Part shown: one piece after another, positions 54,923-63,795 of the stretch
Layout: every line of letters starts with the position of its first letter
How positions within the stretch are numbered: position 1 is the stretch's first letter
Source: Candidatus Binataceae bacterium
GTDB taxonomy: Bacteria; Desulfobacterota; Binatia; Binatales; Binataceae
Length of the DNA: 64,000 bases
Reading direction: 5' to 3'
NCBI GenBank assembly: GCA_015478645.1
Contig: JADMIL010000001.1
Coordinates: 124,001 to 188,000, forward strand
Position numbers and translations under genes: made by a program
The notes under the pieces: model-generated
What the model was told of the DNA's origin: nothing
Databases searched by the model: none
Seen by the model: the letters and a program-made list of their open reading frames with translations, nothing else

Positions 54923-56509
54923 GTGAACGAATCAGCGACAGTGCTCCGTGATCACGCGGCCCTTGCGGCCGACGACGCCGCCCGCCCAATCGACGCGGCG
55001 CGCATGCGTTCGTGGTACGAGATCGTCACGCGTCCACCCGCCGGATCGTTCACTCTCGCCCGGCGCGTGGCCTTCATTCTCGCTTTCGCATTGCTGATCG
55101 CCGCGCTCAATCTCTTCGGCTCGTCCAATCCGACCGTGCGCGAGCGACTGCTCGCGTCGGCAATTATCGCGCTCTCCGCCGTGCCCGCGTGGCTCTGGAT
55201 GGACGGGCGGGATCCGGGGCTGCCGCTGATGCCGTTCTTCGGACTGATCTTCACGACCTACTATGCCGCGCCGCTCTTCATAGTCCGGGATTACGGCACG
55301 ATGTGGGTCGCCGCGCCGATCTCGCATCTCTATGTCGCGCGCGCGCTCGAACTGATTCTGCTCGGGCTGGCCTGCGTGATGGCGGGCTATTACGGACCGC
55401 AGCGCCTGCTCCTGCAAGAGGTGCTGCCGCGAGTCACGATGCGTTGGCGGCGCGTCGGCAACATCAAGTTCGACGGCATATTGTTCAGTATCGCCGGCTT
55501 GGCCGTCTATCTGATCGACCGGACGGTCGAGATTCCCGCAAGCGTCGCCCAGCTTGCGACCTTCGCCTCCGATCTCTGCCTCATCGGCATGTGCATCCTG
55601 CTGGTGCTGCAACTGATCGGCCGGCTGGATCGCGCGACCGGACTGTTCCTGTGGCTCGTCCTGGTGCCGCTGCGCTTCTGGTTCGGACTCGGTTCGGGCC
55701 TGACCTCGCAAGGCCTGATCGTCGCCGTCACGCTGATCTTCACTTATGCCGCGATCCGCCGACGCATCCCATGGCTCATCCTGATGATCGGCGGCGCGGC
55801 GTTCTTCATCCTGCGGCCGGCCGAGGGCGCCTTTCGCCTGATGACCTGGAGCGGCGGCATCATGCAGCAGGCGTCGCAGCTCGATCAGACCCGGATGCTC
55901 GCCCAACTGGTCGGCCAAACCGCGACCGGACTCGTCGCGGGTGAGGACGGATCGACCGACGAGCTGGTCCAGATTTCGCTGCGCCGCCTCGAGACCGATA
56001 CGCTGACCTTCGCCGACGTGCTGCACGATACGCCCGGGATCGTGCCCTACTGGTACGGCGCGAGTTACTATCCGCTGCTGTACAAGCCGATTCCGCGCTT
56101 TATCTGGCCCGACAAGCCCGCGGAGATCACCGGCCAGACCTTCGGCCATCGCTACGGCCTGCTCGATCAGAATAATTCAAGTACTTCTTTCAATTTATCC
56201 CAGCTTATCGAGGGCTATAGCAACTTCGGCGTGCCCGGCCTGATCATCTCGATGTTCCTGTTCGGGATGCTCTATCGCGCGACCCAGATACTGTTCGTGC
56301 ATCCGGGAATGGGCCTTGGCGCAGTCGTCGGCGCGGTCTACACCTGCGTCAACCTACTGCAGATCGAATCGGCGACCTCACTGGTGCTCGGCGGCACGCT
56401 GTGGGGATTGATCTACCTAGTGCTGCTCAATTTGCTGATCCAGTCGGCCGAACTCGCTTCCCCTCCGTCCGCGACCGCGATTGGCACGGCACGCGCCACA
56501 TCGCCATAG
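54923..56509 (+). CDS. Polysaccharide polymerase-like membrane protein (Wzy type)
   Basis: 528 residues from GTG 54923, about ten to twelve helices with a large outside loop near 300-390. The loop contains YKPIPRFIWPDKP and FGHRYGLLDQNNSSTSFN, typical of O-antigen or oligosaccharide repeat-unit polymerases. Likely links surface polysaccharide repeat units in the periplasm. Assigned by topology and loop motif. Confidence 0.72.
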   Translation: MNESATVLRDHAALAADDAARPIDAARMRSWYEIVTRPPAGSFTLARRVAFILAFALLIAALNLFGSSNPTVRERLLASAIIALSAVPAWLWMDGRDPGLPLMPFFGLIFTTYYAAPLFIVRDYGTMWVAAPISHLYVARALELILLGLACVMAGYYGPQRLLLQEVLPRVTMRWRRVGNIKFDGILFSIAGLAVYLIDRTVEIPASVAQLATFASDLCLIGMCILLVLQLIGRLDRATGLFLWLVLVPLRFWFGLGSGLTSQGLIVAVTLIFTYAAIRRRIPWLILMIGGAAFFILRPAEGAFRLMTWSGGIMQQASQLDQTRMLAQLVGQTATGLVAGEDGSTDELVQISLRRLETDTLTFADVLHDTPGIVPYWYGASYYPLLYKPIPRFIWPDKPAEITGQTFGHRYGLLDQNNSSTSFNLSQLIEGYSNFGVPGLIISMFLFGMLYRATQILFVHPGMGLGAVVGAVYTCVNLLQIESATSLVLGGTLWGLIYLVLLNLLIQSAELASPPSATAIGTARATSP

Positions 56510-56527
56510 CGAGATCCGGACCAGGCG

Positions 56528-57253
56528 CTATTTCACCATTCGGCCGAAAATATCGGCGCGGATCCCCGCCAGCATATCGAAGCGATTGACCACGCGCTCG
56601 TAGCCGACGCCGGCCAAAAAAGCGATCGGATTGAAGACCAGGTAGCTTGGCTCGGCCTCGCACATCCGCAGTTCGACCGACGCGAAATCCGCCGCGCGCG
56701 CGATTTGGCCCAGCGCCGCGCGCGAGTTCATCCGATGGTACGTCGGGTAGGGTTCATGGTTCGCCGTGTCCAGTCCGCGCACCCGGTTGGCGAAGCGCGT
56801 GTGAAACCAATGCGGCGTGGCGCGCGCGACGATCGATACATAGTGCATACGGTTGGGCGTGCGGAAAAAAAATGATCCGCCGGGCCGCAGCACGCGGCGC
56901 ACCTCGCCGGCGAATTGCAGCGGATGCTCGATATGTTCGAGCACGAAATCGCTCAGCACCAGGTCGAACTCGCCGGCCCCGTAGGGCATCGGCGCGCCGG
57001 CCTTGAACACGCGCGCGTCGTCGAGTTCGCGGTTTTCAAGCACGGCCGGGTCGACGTCGGCGCCGGCCACGCGCGCGACCGCGCCCTTGAAGATGCGCAG
57101 GGGCTGATTGGTCGCAGGCCCCGCGCCCAGGTTGAGCATCACGGTCGCCGGCGTGACGAACTCGCGCACCCATCCGTAGAACGCCGCCGTACCGTTGCGC
57201 GCGCCGCCGGGATAGTAGCGATCGATGAGTTTTTTCCTGCCGGGGTGCGCGAT
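56528..57253 (-). CDS. SAM-dependent methyltransferase, start uncertain
   Basis: Class I methyltransferase: LNLGAGPATNQPL as motif I, then DFVLEHIEHPLQF and FFFRTPNR. The frame stays open through the whole MarR gene upstream, so the start must lie after the MarR stop at 57283. No ATG, GTG or TTG occurs in frame before GTG 57169, which would cut into conserved sequence. ATC 57253 (GGAGAGG just upstream) or ATC 57226 could be unusual starts. Coordinates given use ATC 57253. Substrate unknown. Confidence 0.75.
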   Translation of the reverse strand: MAHPGRKKLIDRYYPGGARNGTAAFYGWVREFVTPATVMLNLGAGPATNQPLRIFKGAVARVAGADVDPAVLENRELDDARVFKAGAPMPYGAGEFDLVLSDFVLEHIEHPLQFAGEVRRVLRPGGSFFFRTPNRMHYVSIVARATPHWFHTRFANRVRGLDTANHEPYPTYHRMNSRAALGQIARAADFASVELRMCEAEPSYLVFNPIAFLAGVGYERVVNRFDMLAGIRADIFGRMVK

Positions 57254-57282
57254 GGCCTCTCCGGTTCGCGGACGGCGCCGCG

Positions 57283-57876
57283 CTACTCGGCCTCGCCCGC
57301 CTTCATGCTGCGAAACAGCCGCAGCAGGACCGCGTGAAACTGCGGCTCCTGTTCGCCAATCGGCCCAAAGCATTGTTCGTAGGCGCGTTCGACGATCGGA
57401 ATACATTGCAGGATGATCGCGCGTCCCTCGTCGGTCAGGGTGAGCAGTTTTCTGCGCGTATCGTGCGGATCGGGAGTGCGCGCGATCGCGCGGCGCTTCT
57501 CGAGCGCGCGCACCACCTTCGAGATCAGCATCGGGTCCATCGCGCAGAACTCCGCCAGCCGCACCTGCGACGGCGGCTGGCCGATACGCGTCAGCCACAG
57601 CGTCGATCCGAGCGCGATAAATTGCAGATGAGTAATGCCGTGCGGGACGAACTCGCTGTTCAGCCGGCGCATCCAGCCGTGCGCGGTCTGCCACAGCAGA
57701 TAGCCGAGGCTGTCCTCGGGCTGCTTGAAGCGCGAGACCGAGTCCCAGTCGAACTGCTCAGCCGCACCGACTGCGGCGGAGCTCGCCGCGGGCGCCTTGA
57801 CGGCCGCGGGCGCTAGCTCCCGACCGTCGTCGCGCGCCTCGCTATCCTTCAATTTTTCCACCCCGGAGAGATCCAA
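57283..57876 (-). CDS. MarR-family transcriptional regulator
   Basis: 197 residues, TTG start at 57876. After a 45-residue low-complexity N-terminus comes the winged helix: SLGYLLWQTAHGW, QVRLAEFCAMDPMLISKVVRALEKR and the wing TPDPHDTRRKLLTLTDEG, a clear MarR signature. It sits directly upstream of the methyltransferase on the same strand and is divergent from the acyl-CoA synthetase gene, which may be its target. Confidence 0.86.
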   Translation of the reverse strand: MDLSGVEKLKDSEARDDGRELAPAAVKAPAASSAAVGAAEQFDWDSVSRFKQPEDSLGYLLWQTAHGWMRRLNSEFVPHGITHLQFIALGSTLWLTRIGQPPSQVRLAEFCAMDPMLISKVVRALEKRRAIARTPDPHDTRRKLLTLTDEGRAIILQCIPIVERAYEQCFGPIGEQEPQFHAVLLRLFRSMKAGEAE

Positions 57877-58085
57877 CCAGATTTGGCGAATGGATCATAG
57901 TTGGATCGGCAGTTGAAACAAACGTCGCGCGAGCTTGTTCGGCGGCGCTATGATAAATTAGACGGGCACGATTCGCGCTCGAAATTCGACTGGGATTGTA
58001 GCGTACTTTCGACTGGTTACCGCAGGAGCGTCAGCCGCGTGAATAGACCGTGAACGCGCGAAGCACGCGAGGGACAAGGAGCAAG

Positions 58086-60068
58086 ATGGAATCGAACGGT
58101 GAACATGCGGTGGCGCTCTCCGCGCCGGTATGGTTTCCCAGCGCGGATTACGTGACCGGCAGCCAGCTTGCCCGGCTCGCCGCCGCGATGGGTATCGCCG
58201 CCGACCCCGCCCATCCCGAAGCCGCGTACGCCGAGCTTTACCGCCGCAGTATCACCGACAGCGATACTTTCTGGCGCAAGACGCTCGACCTGCTCGGCAT
58301 CGAATGGTTCGCGCCGTTCACCGCGGTCGTCGACACCTCGGCCGGCGTGCAATGGCCGCGATGGTTCCCGGGCGGCCGCCTCAACCTGACGCACAACGCG
58401 CTCCATCGCCATGCGCGGGGCGCGGACGCTGCCGAGCCAGCAATTATTTGGGAGGGCGAAGACGGCGCGACTGCCACGCTGAGCTACGCGGAGCTGGCGC
58501 GCGAGGTCGGCCGCGCGGCCAATGCCTTGCGCAAGCTCGGCGTCGGTATCGGCGATCGGGTGGGACTGTTTCTGCCGATGATCCCCGAGACCGCAATCGC
58601 GACCCTGGCGATCGCGCAGATCGGCGCAATCTTCATCCCGATCTTCTCGGGTTACGGCGCCGAGGCCGCCGCCGTCCGCCTGAGCGACGCCGGCGCGAAG
58701 GTTCTGATCACCGCCGACGGCTTCTGGCGCCGCGGGCACCCGGTCGCGCTGGCCGACTTCGCCCGCCACGCCGCCGAACTCGCCGGATGCGTCCGGCATA
58801 TCGTCGCGGTGCGCCGCATGGATCGGTCGGCGCCCGTCGCCGGCGCGCTCCATTGGGACGAAATCGTCGCCGCCGAAGCCACCGACGCCCCGGTCGAGTC
58901 GATGGCCAGTATGGACCCGTTCATGATCATCTACACCTCGGGCACCACCGGCCGGGCCAAGGGCACCGTGCATTACCACGCCGGCTTCCCGCTCAAGGGT
59001 GCGCAAGACATGGCGCATCTGTTCGACGTGCGCGCGGGCGAGCGCGTCTTCTGGTTCAGCGACATGGGCTGGATGATGGGTCCGTGGCTGATTATCGGCG
59101 CGCTGACGCTCGGCGCGACCGCCTTCCTCTATGAAGGTGCGCCCGACTTTCCCGCCCCCGATCGGCTGTGGAGCATGATCGCGCGCCATCGCATTACTCA
59201 TCTCGGCATCTCGCCGACGCTGGTGCGCGCGCTGATTCCGTCGGGCGCCGCGCATGCCGATCGGCACGATCTGTCGTCGCTGCGCATCCTCGGATCGACC
59301 GGCGAGGTCTGGAATCCCGAGGCCTGGACCTGGCTGTTCGATCAGGTTGGGCATCGCCGCCGCCCGATCATCAATTATTCGGGCGGCACCGAAATCGCGG
59401 GCGGCCTGCTCGGATGCGTTACGATGCGCCCGATCAGCCCGTGCGGCTTCAACACCGCCGTGCCGGGAATCCACGTCGCCGCACTGGACGACGAAGGGCG
59501 CGAAGTGGTCAACGTGGTCGGCGAACTGGCCGCGCTCAACGTCTGGCCGGGGATGACCAACGGCTTCTGGAACGACCCCGATCGCTATCTCGAAACCTAC
59601 TGGAGCCGCTTCACCGACACCTGGGTGCATGGCGATTGGGCGCTGACCGACGCCGCCGGCAACTGGATGCTGCTCGGGCGCTCCGACGATACGCTCAAGA
59701 TTGCTGGCAAACGGCTGGGCCCGGCCGAAGTCGAGTCGGCGGCGACCGCGATTACCGCGCTTAAGGAGGCGGCGGCGATCGGCGTGCCCCATCCGACCAA
59801 GGGCGAAGTGCCGGTGGTCTTCGCCGTGCTCAAGCCAGGAGCGCAGGCCACGGCGCAACTCGCCGGGCGCGTCGCCGACAAGGTCGCCGAGGTGCTGGGC
59901 AAGCCGCTGCGGCCGCAGGCGGTCTACTTCGTGCCCGATCTGCCGCGCACGCGCAACGGCAAGATCATGCGCCGGGTACTGCGCGCGATTCATCTGGGCA
60001 AGCCGCCGGGCGACCTCGCCGCGCTCGAGAATCCGGCCGCGCTCGAGCATATCCCGCGCTTGCCCTAG
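58086..60068 (+). CDS. AMP-forming acyl-CoA synthetase (acetyl/propionyl-CoA synthetase type)
   Basis: 660 residues from ATG 58086, preceded by AAGGAG; the longer frame from 58050 is not needed. Adenylation motifs: YTSGTTGRAKG near 295, YSGGTEIAGG, HGDWALTD, and the catalytic lysine in PRTRNGKIMRR near 630. Activates a short carboxylic acid to its CoA thioester. The stop codon TAG lies in the first bases of the palindromic repeat that follows. Confidence 0.88.
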   Translation: MESNGEHAVALSAPVWFPSADYVTGSQLARLAAAMGIAADPAHPEAAYAELYRRSITDSDTFWRKTLDLLGIEWFAPFTAVVDTSAGVQWPRWFPGGRLNLTHNALHRHARGADAAEPAIIWEGEDGATATLSYAELAREVGRAANALRKLGVGIGDRVGLFLPMIPETAIATLAIAQIGAIFIPIFSGYGAEAAAVRLSDAGAKVLITADGFWRRGHPVALADFARHAAELAGCVRHIVAVRRMDRSAPVAGALHWDEIVAAEATDAPVESMASMDPFMIIYTSGTTGRAKGTVHYHAGFPLKGAQDMAHLFDVRAGERVFWFSDMGWMMGPWLIIGALTLGATAFLYEGAPDFPAPDRLWSMIARHRITHLGISPTLVRALIPSGAAHADRHDLSSLRILGSTGEVWNPEAWTWLFDQVGHRRRPIINYSGGTEIAGGLLGCVTMRPISPCGFNTAVPGIHVAALDDEGREVVNVVGELAALNVWPGMTNGFWNDPDRYLETYWSRFTDTWVHGDWALTDAAGNWMLLGRSDDTLKIAGKRLGPAEVESAATAITALKEAAAIGVPHPTKGEVPVVFAVLKPGAQATAQLAGRVADKVAEVLGKPLRPQAVYFVPDLPRTRNGKIMRRVLRAIHLGKPPGDLAALENPAALEHIPRLP

Positions 60069-60180
60069 GGAACCTCTGCACAAGTTAGGTTGTCATTCTG
60101 AGCGCAGCGAAGAATCCCGGATCCGGGACCCATGCGCTTCGCTCAGGGTGACACCAGAGCCTGGTGCAGAGGTTCCCTAG
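60065..60180 (+). mobile_element. Palindromic MITE-like repeat, copy 1
   Basis: 116 bases beginning CTAGGGAACCTCTGCAC and ending GTGCAGAGGTTCCCTAG, perfect 17-base terminal inverted repeats. The interior is also largely palindromic (CTGAGCGCAGCGAAGAATCC facing GCGCTTCGCTCAGG). It has no coding capacity. CTAG at both ends could be a duplicated target or part of the repeat ends. It provides the stop of the acyl-CoA synthetase gene and could fold as a hairpin ending its transcript. Confidence 0.85.
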
Positions 60181-60232
60181 CGGGCGCCGCGTCGATAACA
60201 TCGACGCGGCATCTGCGATAGAATCGCTCGCG

Positions 60233-61015
60233 ATGACTTCGTATCGACGCCGCCCGCATCCGGAAAACGATCGCCCTGCCCGCCCACGCCATGTTGCCGC
60301 AAGGCCCAGCCGCCTGGCTCGCTATGCGATCGCGCTAGCCACGGCCGCGTGGCTGGTTGCCGCGACGCCGCACGGGGTGGCCTATGCCGATCCGCCAAGC
60401 GCCATCGCGGGCGCGCCCGGCGAGGCGATTAACGATCCGATGCGCCTCGTGCAGGGCGGGGTCGGCGAAGTGATCGCGGTGTTCAACGATAAACAGATGG
60501 CGCTGCGCGATCGGCGCGAAAAGCTGCGCACGCTGGCCGGGAAGTATTTCGATTTCGAGTCGATGGCGCGCTCAGTGATGGGCTACCATTGGCGCGAGTT
60601 GACGGCCGCCCAACGCGCGCAATTCGTGCCGCTGTTCGCCAGCTTTATCCAGGATGCCTACCTGAGCAAACTGCAGGACTACACAGTGCAAAAGGTCCAG
60701 CAGGAATTGCTTACGGTCAAGGTGCAATTCACCCATGAAACCTTCGAGGACGCCGACTACGCGCAGGTCTTCAGCAATATCAACGTGACCGAGCAGAAGG
60801 ACGCTATCCCGGTCAATTACCTGATGCACCTGAGCCATGGCGAATGGAAAATCTACGACGTGACGGTCGACGCGATCAGCGTGATCGCGAACTACCGCAA
60901 CCAGTTCAACCGCGTAATGAACACCGGCGGCTTCGACAAGCTGGTCGCCGATCTGAATCTCAAGCTGGCCGGCCTCCAGAACGATCTCGAAAACCCGCCG
61001 GCCCGGCACGAATAG
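60233..61015 (+). CDS. mlaC: MlaC/Ttg2D-family phospholipid-binding ABC protein
   Basis: 260 residues from ATG 60233. Hydrophobic signal segment about 28-50 ending AYA. Then VIAVFNDKQMALRDRREKL, and RSVMGYHWRELTAAQRAQF with YDVTVDAISVIANYRNQF, the conserved blocks of MlaC. It carries phospholipid between outer and inner membrane in the Mla pathway. No other mla genes are in the window, so it is separated from the usual operon. Confidence 0.88.
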   Translation: MTSYRRRPHPENDRPARPRHVAARPSRLARYAIALATAAWLVAATPHGVAYADPPSAIAGAPGEAINDPMRLVQGGVGEVIAVFNDKQMALRDRREKLRTLAGKYFDFESMARSVMGYHWRELTAAQRAQFVPLFASFIQDAYLSKLQDYTVQKVQQELLTVKVQFTHETFEDADYAQVFSNINVTEQKDAIPVNYLMHLSHGEWKIYDVTVDAISVIANYRNQFNRVMNTGGFDKLVADLNLKLAGLQNDLENPPARHE

Positions 61016-61055
61016 CCATCGCCGACGATGCGCCGCGGCGATCGCGGCCGTCGGT

Positions 61056-61418
61056 CTACGCGCCGATTAGTTTGCGCAGGATGTCGAGTCGGAGCGCCAG
61101 CTTCTCGCCAAGCCACAGCGCATGGATCGCGTGATCGGCATAGGCGTCGCCGGATTCGGGATGAATCAGGATCGTCAGCCCGTCGCGATTGAGCATCAAC
61201 CACGGCACGATCATCGCGAATTCCGTCGCCGCGAACGCCACCTGGTACATGGCTTGCGGATGCGGGCCGACCGGCTGATCGCGCCAGCGCCCCATCGCCA
61301 CCGCAAAGCGCCCTTCGATCAGCTCGCGCAGGCGCGCCGCATGCGGACGCGATTCGTCGTCGTAGTAGATATGGGCGTGGTAGCCCGTGATCAGAGCGGT
61401 ATCAGCCGGCTCGGCCAT
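61056..61418 (-). CDS. DOPA 4,5-dioxygenase family protein
   Basis: 120 residues. GYHAHIYYDDESRPHAARLR near the N-terminus, then WRDQPVGPHPQAMYQV, LNRDGLTILIHPESGD and DHAIHALWLG, which are the family's conserved histidine blocks. Such proteins extradiol-cleave catechols or are uncharacterised relatives. Complete. Lies tail to tail with mlaC within the repeat-flanked segment. Confidence 0.86.
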   Translation of the reverse strand: MAEPADTALITGYHAHIYYDDESRPHAARLRELIEGRFAVAMGRWRDQPVGPHPQAMYQVAFAATEFAMIVPWLMLNRDGLTILIHPESGDAYADHAIHALWLGEKLALRLDILRKLIGA

Positions 61419-61555
61419 CGCTAGTCACCCGCAGCGTGTGGATATTGTTCACCATAAGCGTATTGACTCTATTTGTGGATATGCGAATCTCTCCGCGGAT
61501 GTTCGCGGTCGCGGCTTGCGATCGCGGGCGCATGTTTGCTCCGCGCATTCGCCGT

Positions 61556-61671
61556 CAAGGCAACCTCTGCACAAGGCTCTGCTGTCACCCTGAGCGAAGC
61601 GAATGGGTCTCGGATCCGGGATTCTTCGCTGCGCTCAGAATGACAACCTGACTTGTGCAGAGGTTCCCTAG
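61556..61671 (-). mobile_element. Palindromic MITE-like repeat, copy 2 (inverted)
   Basis: Same length as copy 1 (116 bases) and nearly the same sequence when read on the minus strand; the right terminal repeat is intact (GTGCAGAGGTTCCCTAG, to 61671), the left has two or more changes (GGCAACCTCTGCAC). It supplies the TAG stop of the amidase gene, as copy 1 does for the acyl-CoA synthetase. Confidence 0.85.
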
Positions 61672-63185
61672 CGGGCGCGACGCCAGTCGAAGTTGCGCTC
61701 GAAGGCGTCGCCAATCCGCAGCAGCGCAAGCTCGTCGAAATGCCGTCCGGTAAGCATCAGGCCCACCGGCAGACCACCCGCCAGCGCGCACGGCACGCTC
61801 AGTGACGGATGGCCGGTCATGTCGAATGGGGCGGTATTGCCGAGCATGTTCCATCCATGAGCGACGATTTCGCCGGGGCGCAGGTTGGGCTGGTAGCGAT
61901 GCGCGCGCATCGGCGTGGTCGGCATCGCAATCGCGTCGCATCCGCCGAGCACGGAATCGTAGGCGGCGCGCAGCGTCCCGCGCAGATTTTGCGCCTTGGC
62001 ATAAAGCCGGCCGTGGTAGCGGCGATTCAGGTAGCTGCCGACCAGCGCGACCAGCTTGACGGTCGGTGGCAGGTCGTCGCCCTGCGCCTGGCAGAAGCGC
62101 CCGAAGGCCGAGGCGAAGCCGGCGTCGTATTCGCCCTGGTAGTGATAGCCGATGCCGTTGCCATAGATTAGCGCCGCCGCACCCTCCGCCATCAGGGCCC
62201 ACGCGATACCGTCGGCCTGGCGATGCATCGGAATCGAGACCTCCTCGACCTGCGCACCCATTTTGCCGAGCGCCGCGATCGCGCCCTGCACGGCGCTGTC
62301 AACCTCGGGCTCCGAGACCGGCCAGCCAAAACCCTCGCGGACCACGCCGATGCACATGCCCTTCAAGTCCTTGCCGAGCGCCGCGGTGTAGCGTTCAACC
62401 TTGATCTCGCCCTGGCGCGGATCGCCGGGATGCTTACCCGCGATCACTTCGAGCAGCAGCGCGACGTCGGCCACCGTCCGGCCCATCGGTCCGGCATGGT
62501 CGAAGGTCGGATCGATCCCGACGCATCCGGTGTACGGCACCAGGCTGTGGGTGGGTTTGAGACCGACCACGCCGCACCACGACGAGGGGATGCGGATCGA
62601 GCCGCCCTGGTCGCCGCCGACGGTGAGGTCGAAGTCGTCATAGGCGAGCGCCGCAGCCGAACCGCCTGACGATCCGCCGGCTAAGTGGTCGCGATTGAGC
62701 GGGTTGCGCGTCGGTCCGAAGGCGCTCGTATCGCCCGCGCCGGAGAAGGCGAAGTTATCCAAGTTGAGCTTGGCGACGATCTCGCCGCCGGCGTCCAGGA
62801 TGCGGGTTACCAGGGTCGCGTCGTGCTCCGGCACGTAACCTTCCATCACCAGCGAGCCGCAGGTCATCGGGATTCCCGCTACGCTGATATTGTCCTTGAT
62901 GCCGATACGCTTGCCGGCCAGCGCTCCGCCGCGCGCGCCCTTGACCGAGCAGCGCCGGATGATCGCGTTGAGCGGATCGTCCTTGGGATGCGGACGCGAA
63001 CCGGGATCGCGATCGGTATATTTCAGCGGACGCGACGGCACGGGCATCTGATCGAGTCCGTCGAGCACGGCGAACATCGCCGGTGTCAGCGCCTGAAAAT
63101 CGGTCAGCTCATCAGCACTCAGGTGAAAGTGATTGGCCGCCGCCAACTCATTCAGTTCTGCCGCCGTCGGAATTCGCAGTGCCAT
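61668..63185 (-). CDS. Amidase signature family enzyme
   Basis: 505 residues from ATG 63185 with GGAGGAT 6 bases upstream. The Ser-cisSer-Lys triad is present: lysine in GIKDNIS near 93, and serines in LAGGSSGGSAAALA near 165-180; DQGGSIRIPSSWCGVVG confirms the family. Hydrolyses a C-N amide bond; fits nitrile or amide use but substrate is unknown. Stop lies in repeat copy 2. Confidence 0.9.
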   Translation of the reverse strand: MALRIPTAAELNELAAANHFHLSADELTDFQALTPAMFAVLDGLDQMPVPSRPLKYTDRDPGSRPHPKDDPLNAIIRRCSVKGARGGALAGKRIGIKDNISVAGIPMTCGSLVMEGYVPEHDATLVTRILDAGGEIVAKLNLDNFAFSGAGDTSAFGPTRNPLNRDHLAGGSSGGSAAALAYDDFDLTVGGDQGGSIRIPSSWCGVVGLKPTHSLVPYTGCVGIDPTFDHAGPMGRTVADVALLLEVIAGKHPGDPRQGEIKVERYTAALGKDLKGMCIGVVREGFGWPVSEPEVDSAVQGAIAALGKMGAQVEEVSIPMHRQADGIAWALMAEGAAALIYGNGIGYHYQGEYDAGFASAFGRFCQAQGDDLPPTVKLVALVGSYLNRRYHGRLYAKAQNLRGTLRAAYDSVLGGCDAIAMPTTPMRAHRYQPNLRPGEIVAHGWNMLGNTAPFDMTGHPSLSVPCALAGGLPVGLMLTGRHFDELALLRIGDAFERNFDWRRAR

Positions 63186-63795
63186 GGATGGATCCTCCGT
63201 GAGCGTCGCGCGCAATTAGGGAACGCCGCGCCCGCCGCATTCTAAATCGACCGCCTGGAGGGTCGTCGTGTCAAGTGGTGACCGCGCGCGCATCGGTCGC
63301 ATCGCCGCGCAGGCCGGGGTTAGGATCGTCTCGCACCGGAGCGCCGATCGTCTCTGAATGACACGCTGAGTAAGGCCGCGCCAAAGACGAAATCGCGACT
63401 GAAATGCCAGCTATTGAATAATTAAAGTCGATTGAATGTATTAGAGAAAAACATATCCTACATTGTCTGCAACAGCGTGTTGCTCCGCTGCATCAATGTT
63501 GCAGCAACTCCAATAACCATTGTAAATCACCAGCGCGAAATCCCGCACAGGAAGGATCGATACAGGGCCGTTGAGGTCTCTCAAGACAGGCAATTCATGT
63601 GGCGTATCAACATGTTACGTGATGTCCACGTGAGTTATTGCGATGCGCTAAGCCGGGCCGCGACTGGGTGGCCCGGAGGCGCTAGTAGGTGCGGGCAGCG
63701 GGGATGGTGCGGCCGACTGTAACTTCCGGCATCGAGCTTGCTTGCAGGTTTCTCGGAAGCCACAGAAATGCGGCGCCGCAAGACCAAGGTGCAGC
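63186..63795. other. Non-coding region, AT-richer than neighbours
   Basis: No convincing gene on either strand. It contains an AT-rich patch about 63410-63465 and a hairpin GCTGCA/TGCAGC (63488-63506). It may hold promoters for the amidase and for the partial gene at the right edge. Nothing else recognised. Confidence 0.45.

Noticed and set aside
58017-60083. 688-codon open frame antisense to the acyl-CoA synthetase
   Set aside because: It mirrors a clear enzyme gene, lacks any domain, and long antisense frames are common at this GC content.
63432-63722. 96-codon open frame in the AT-richer region
   Set aside because: No ribosome binding site, no domain, biased composition.
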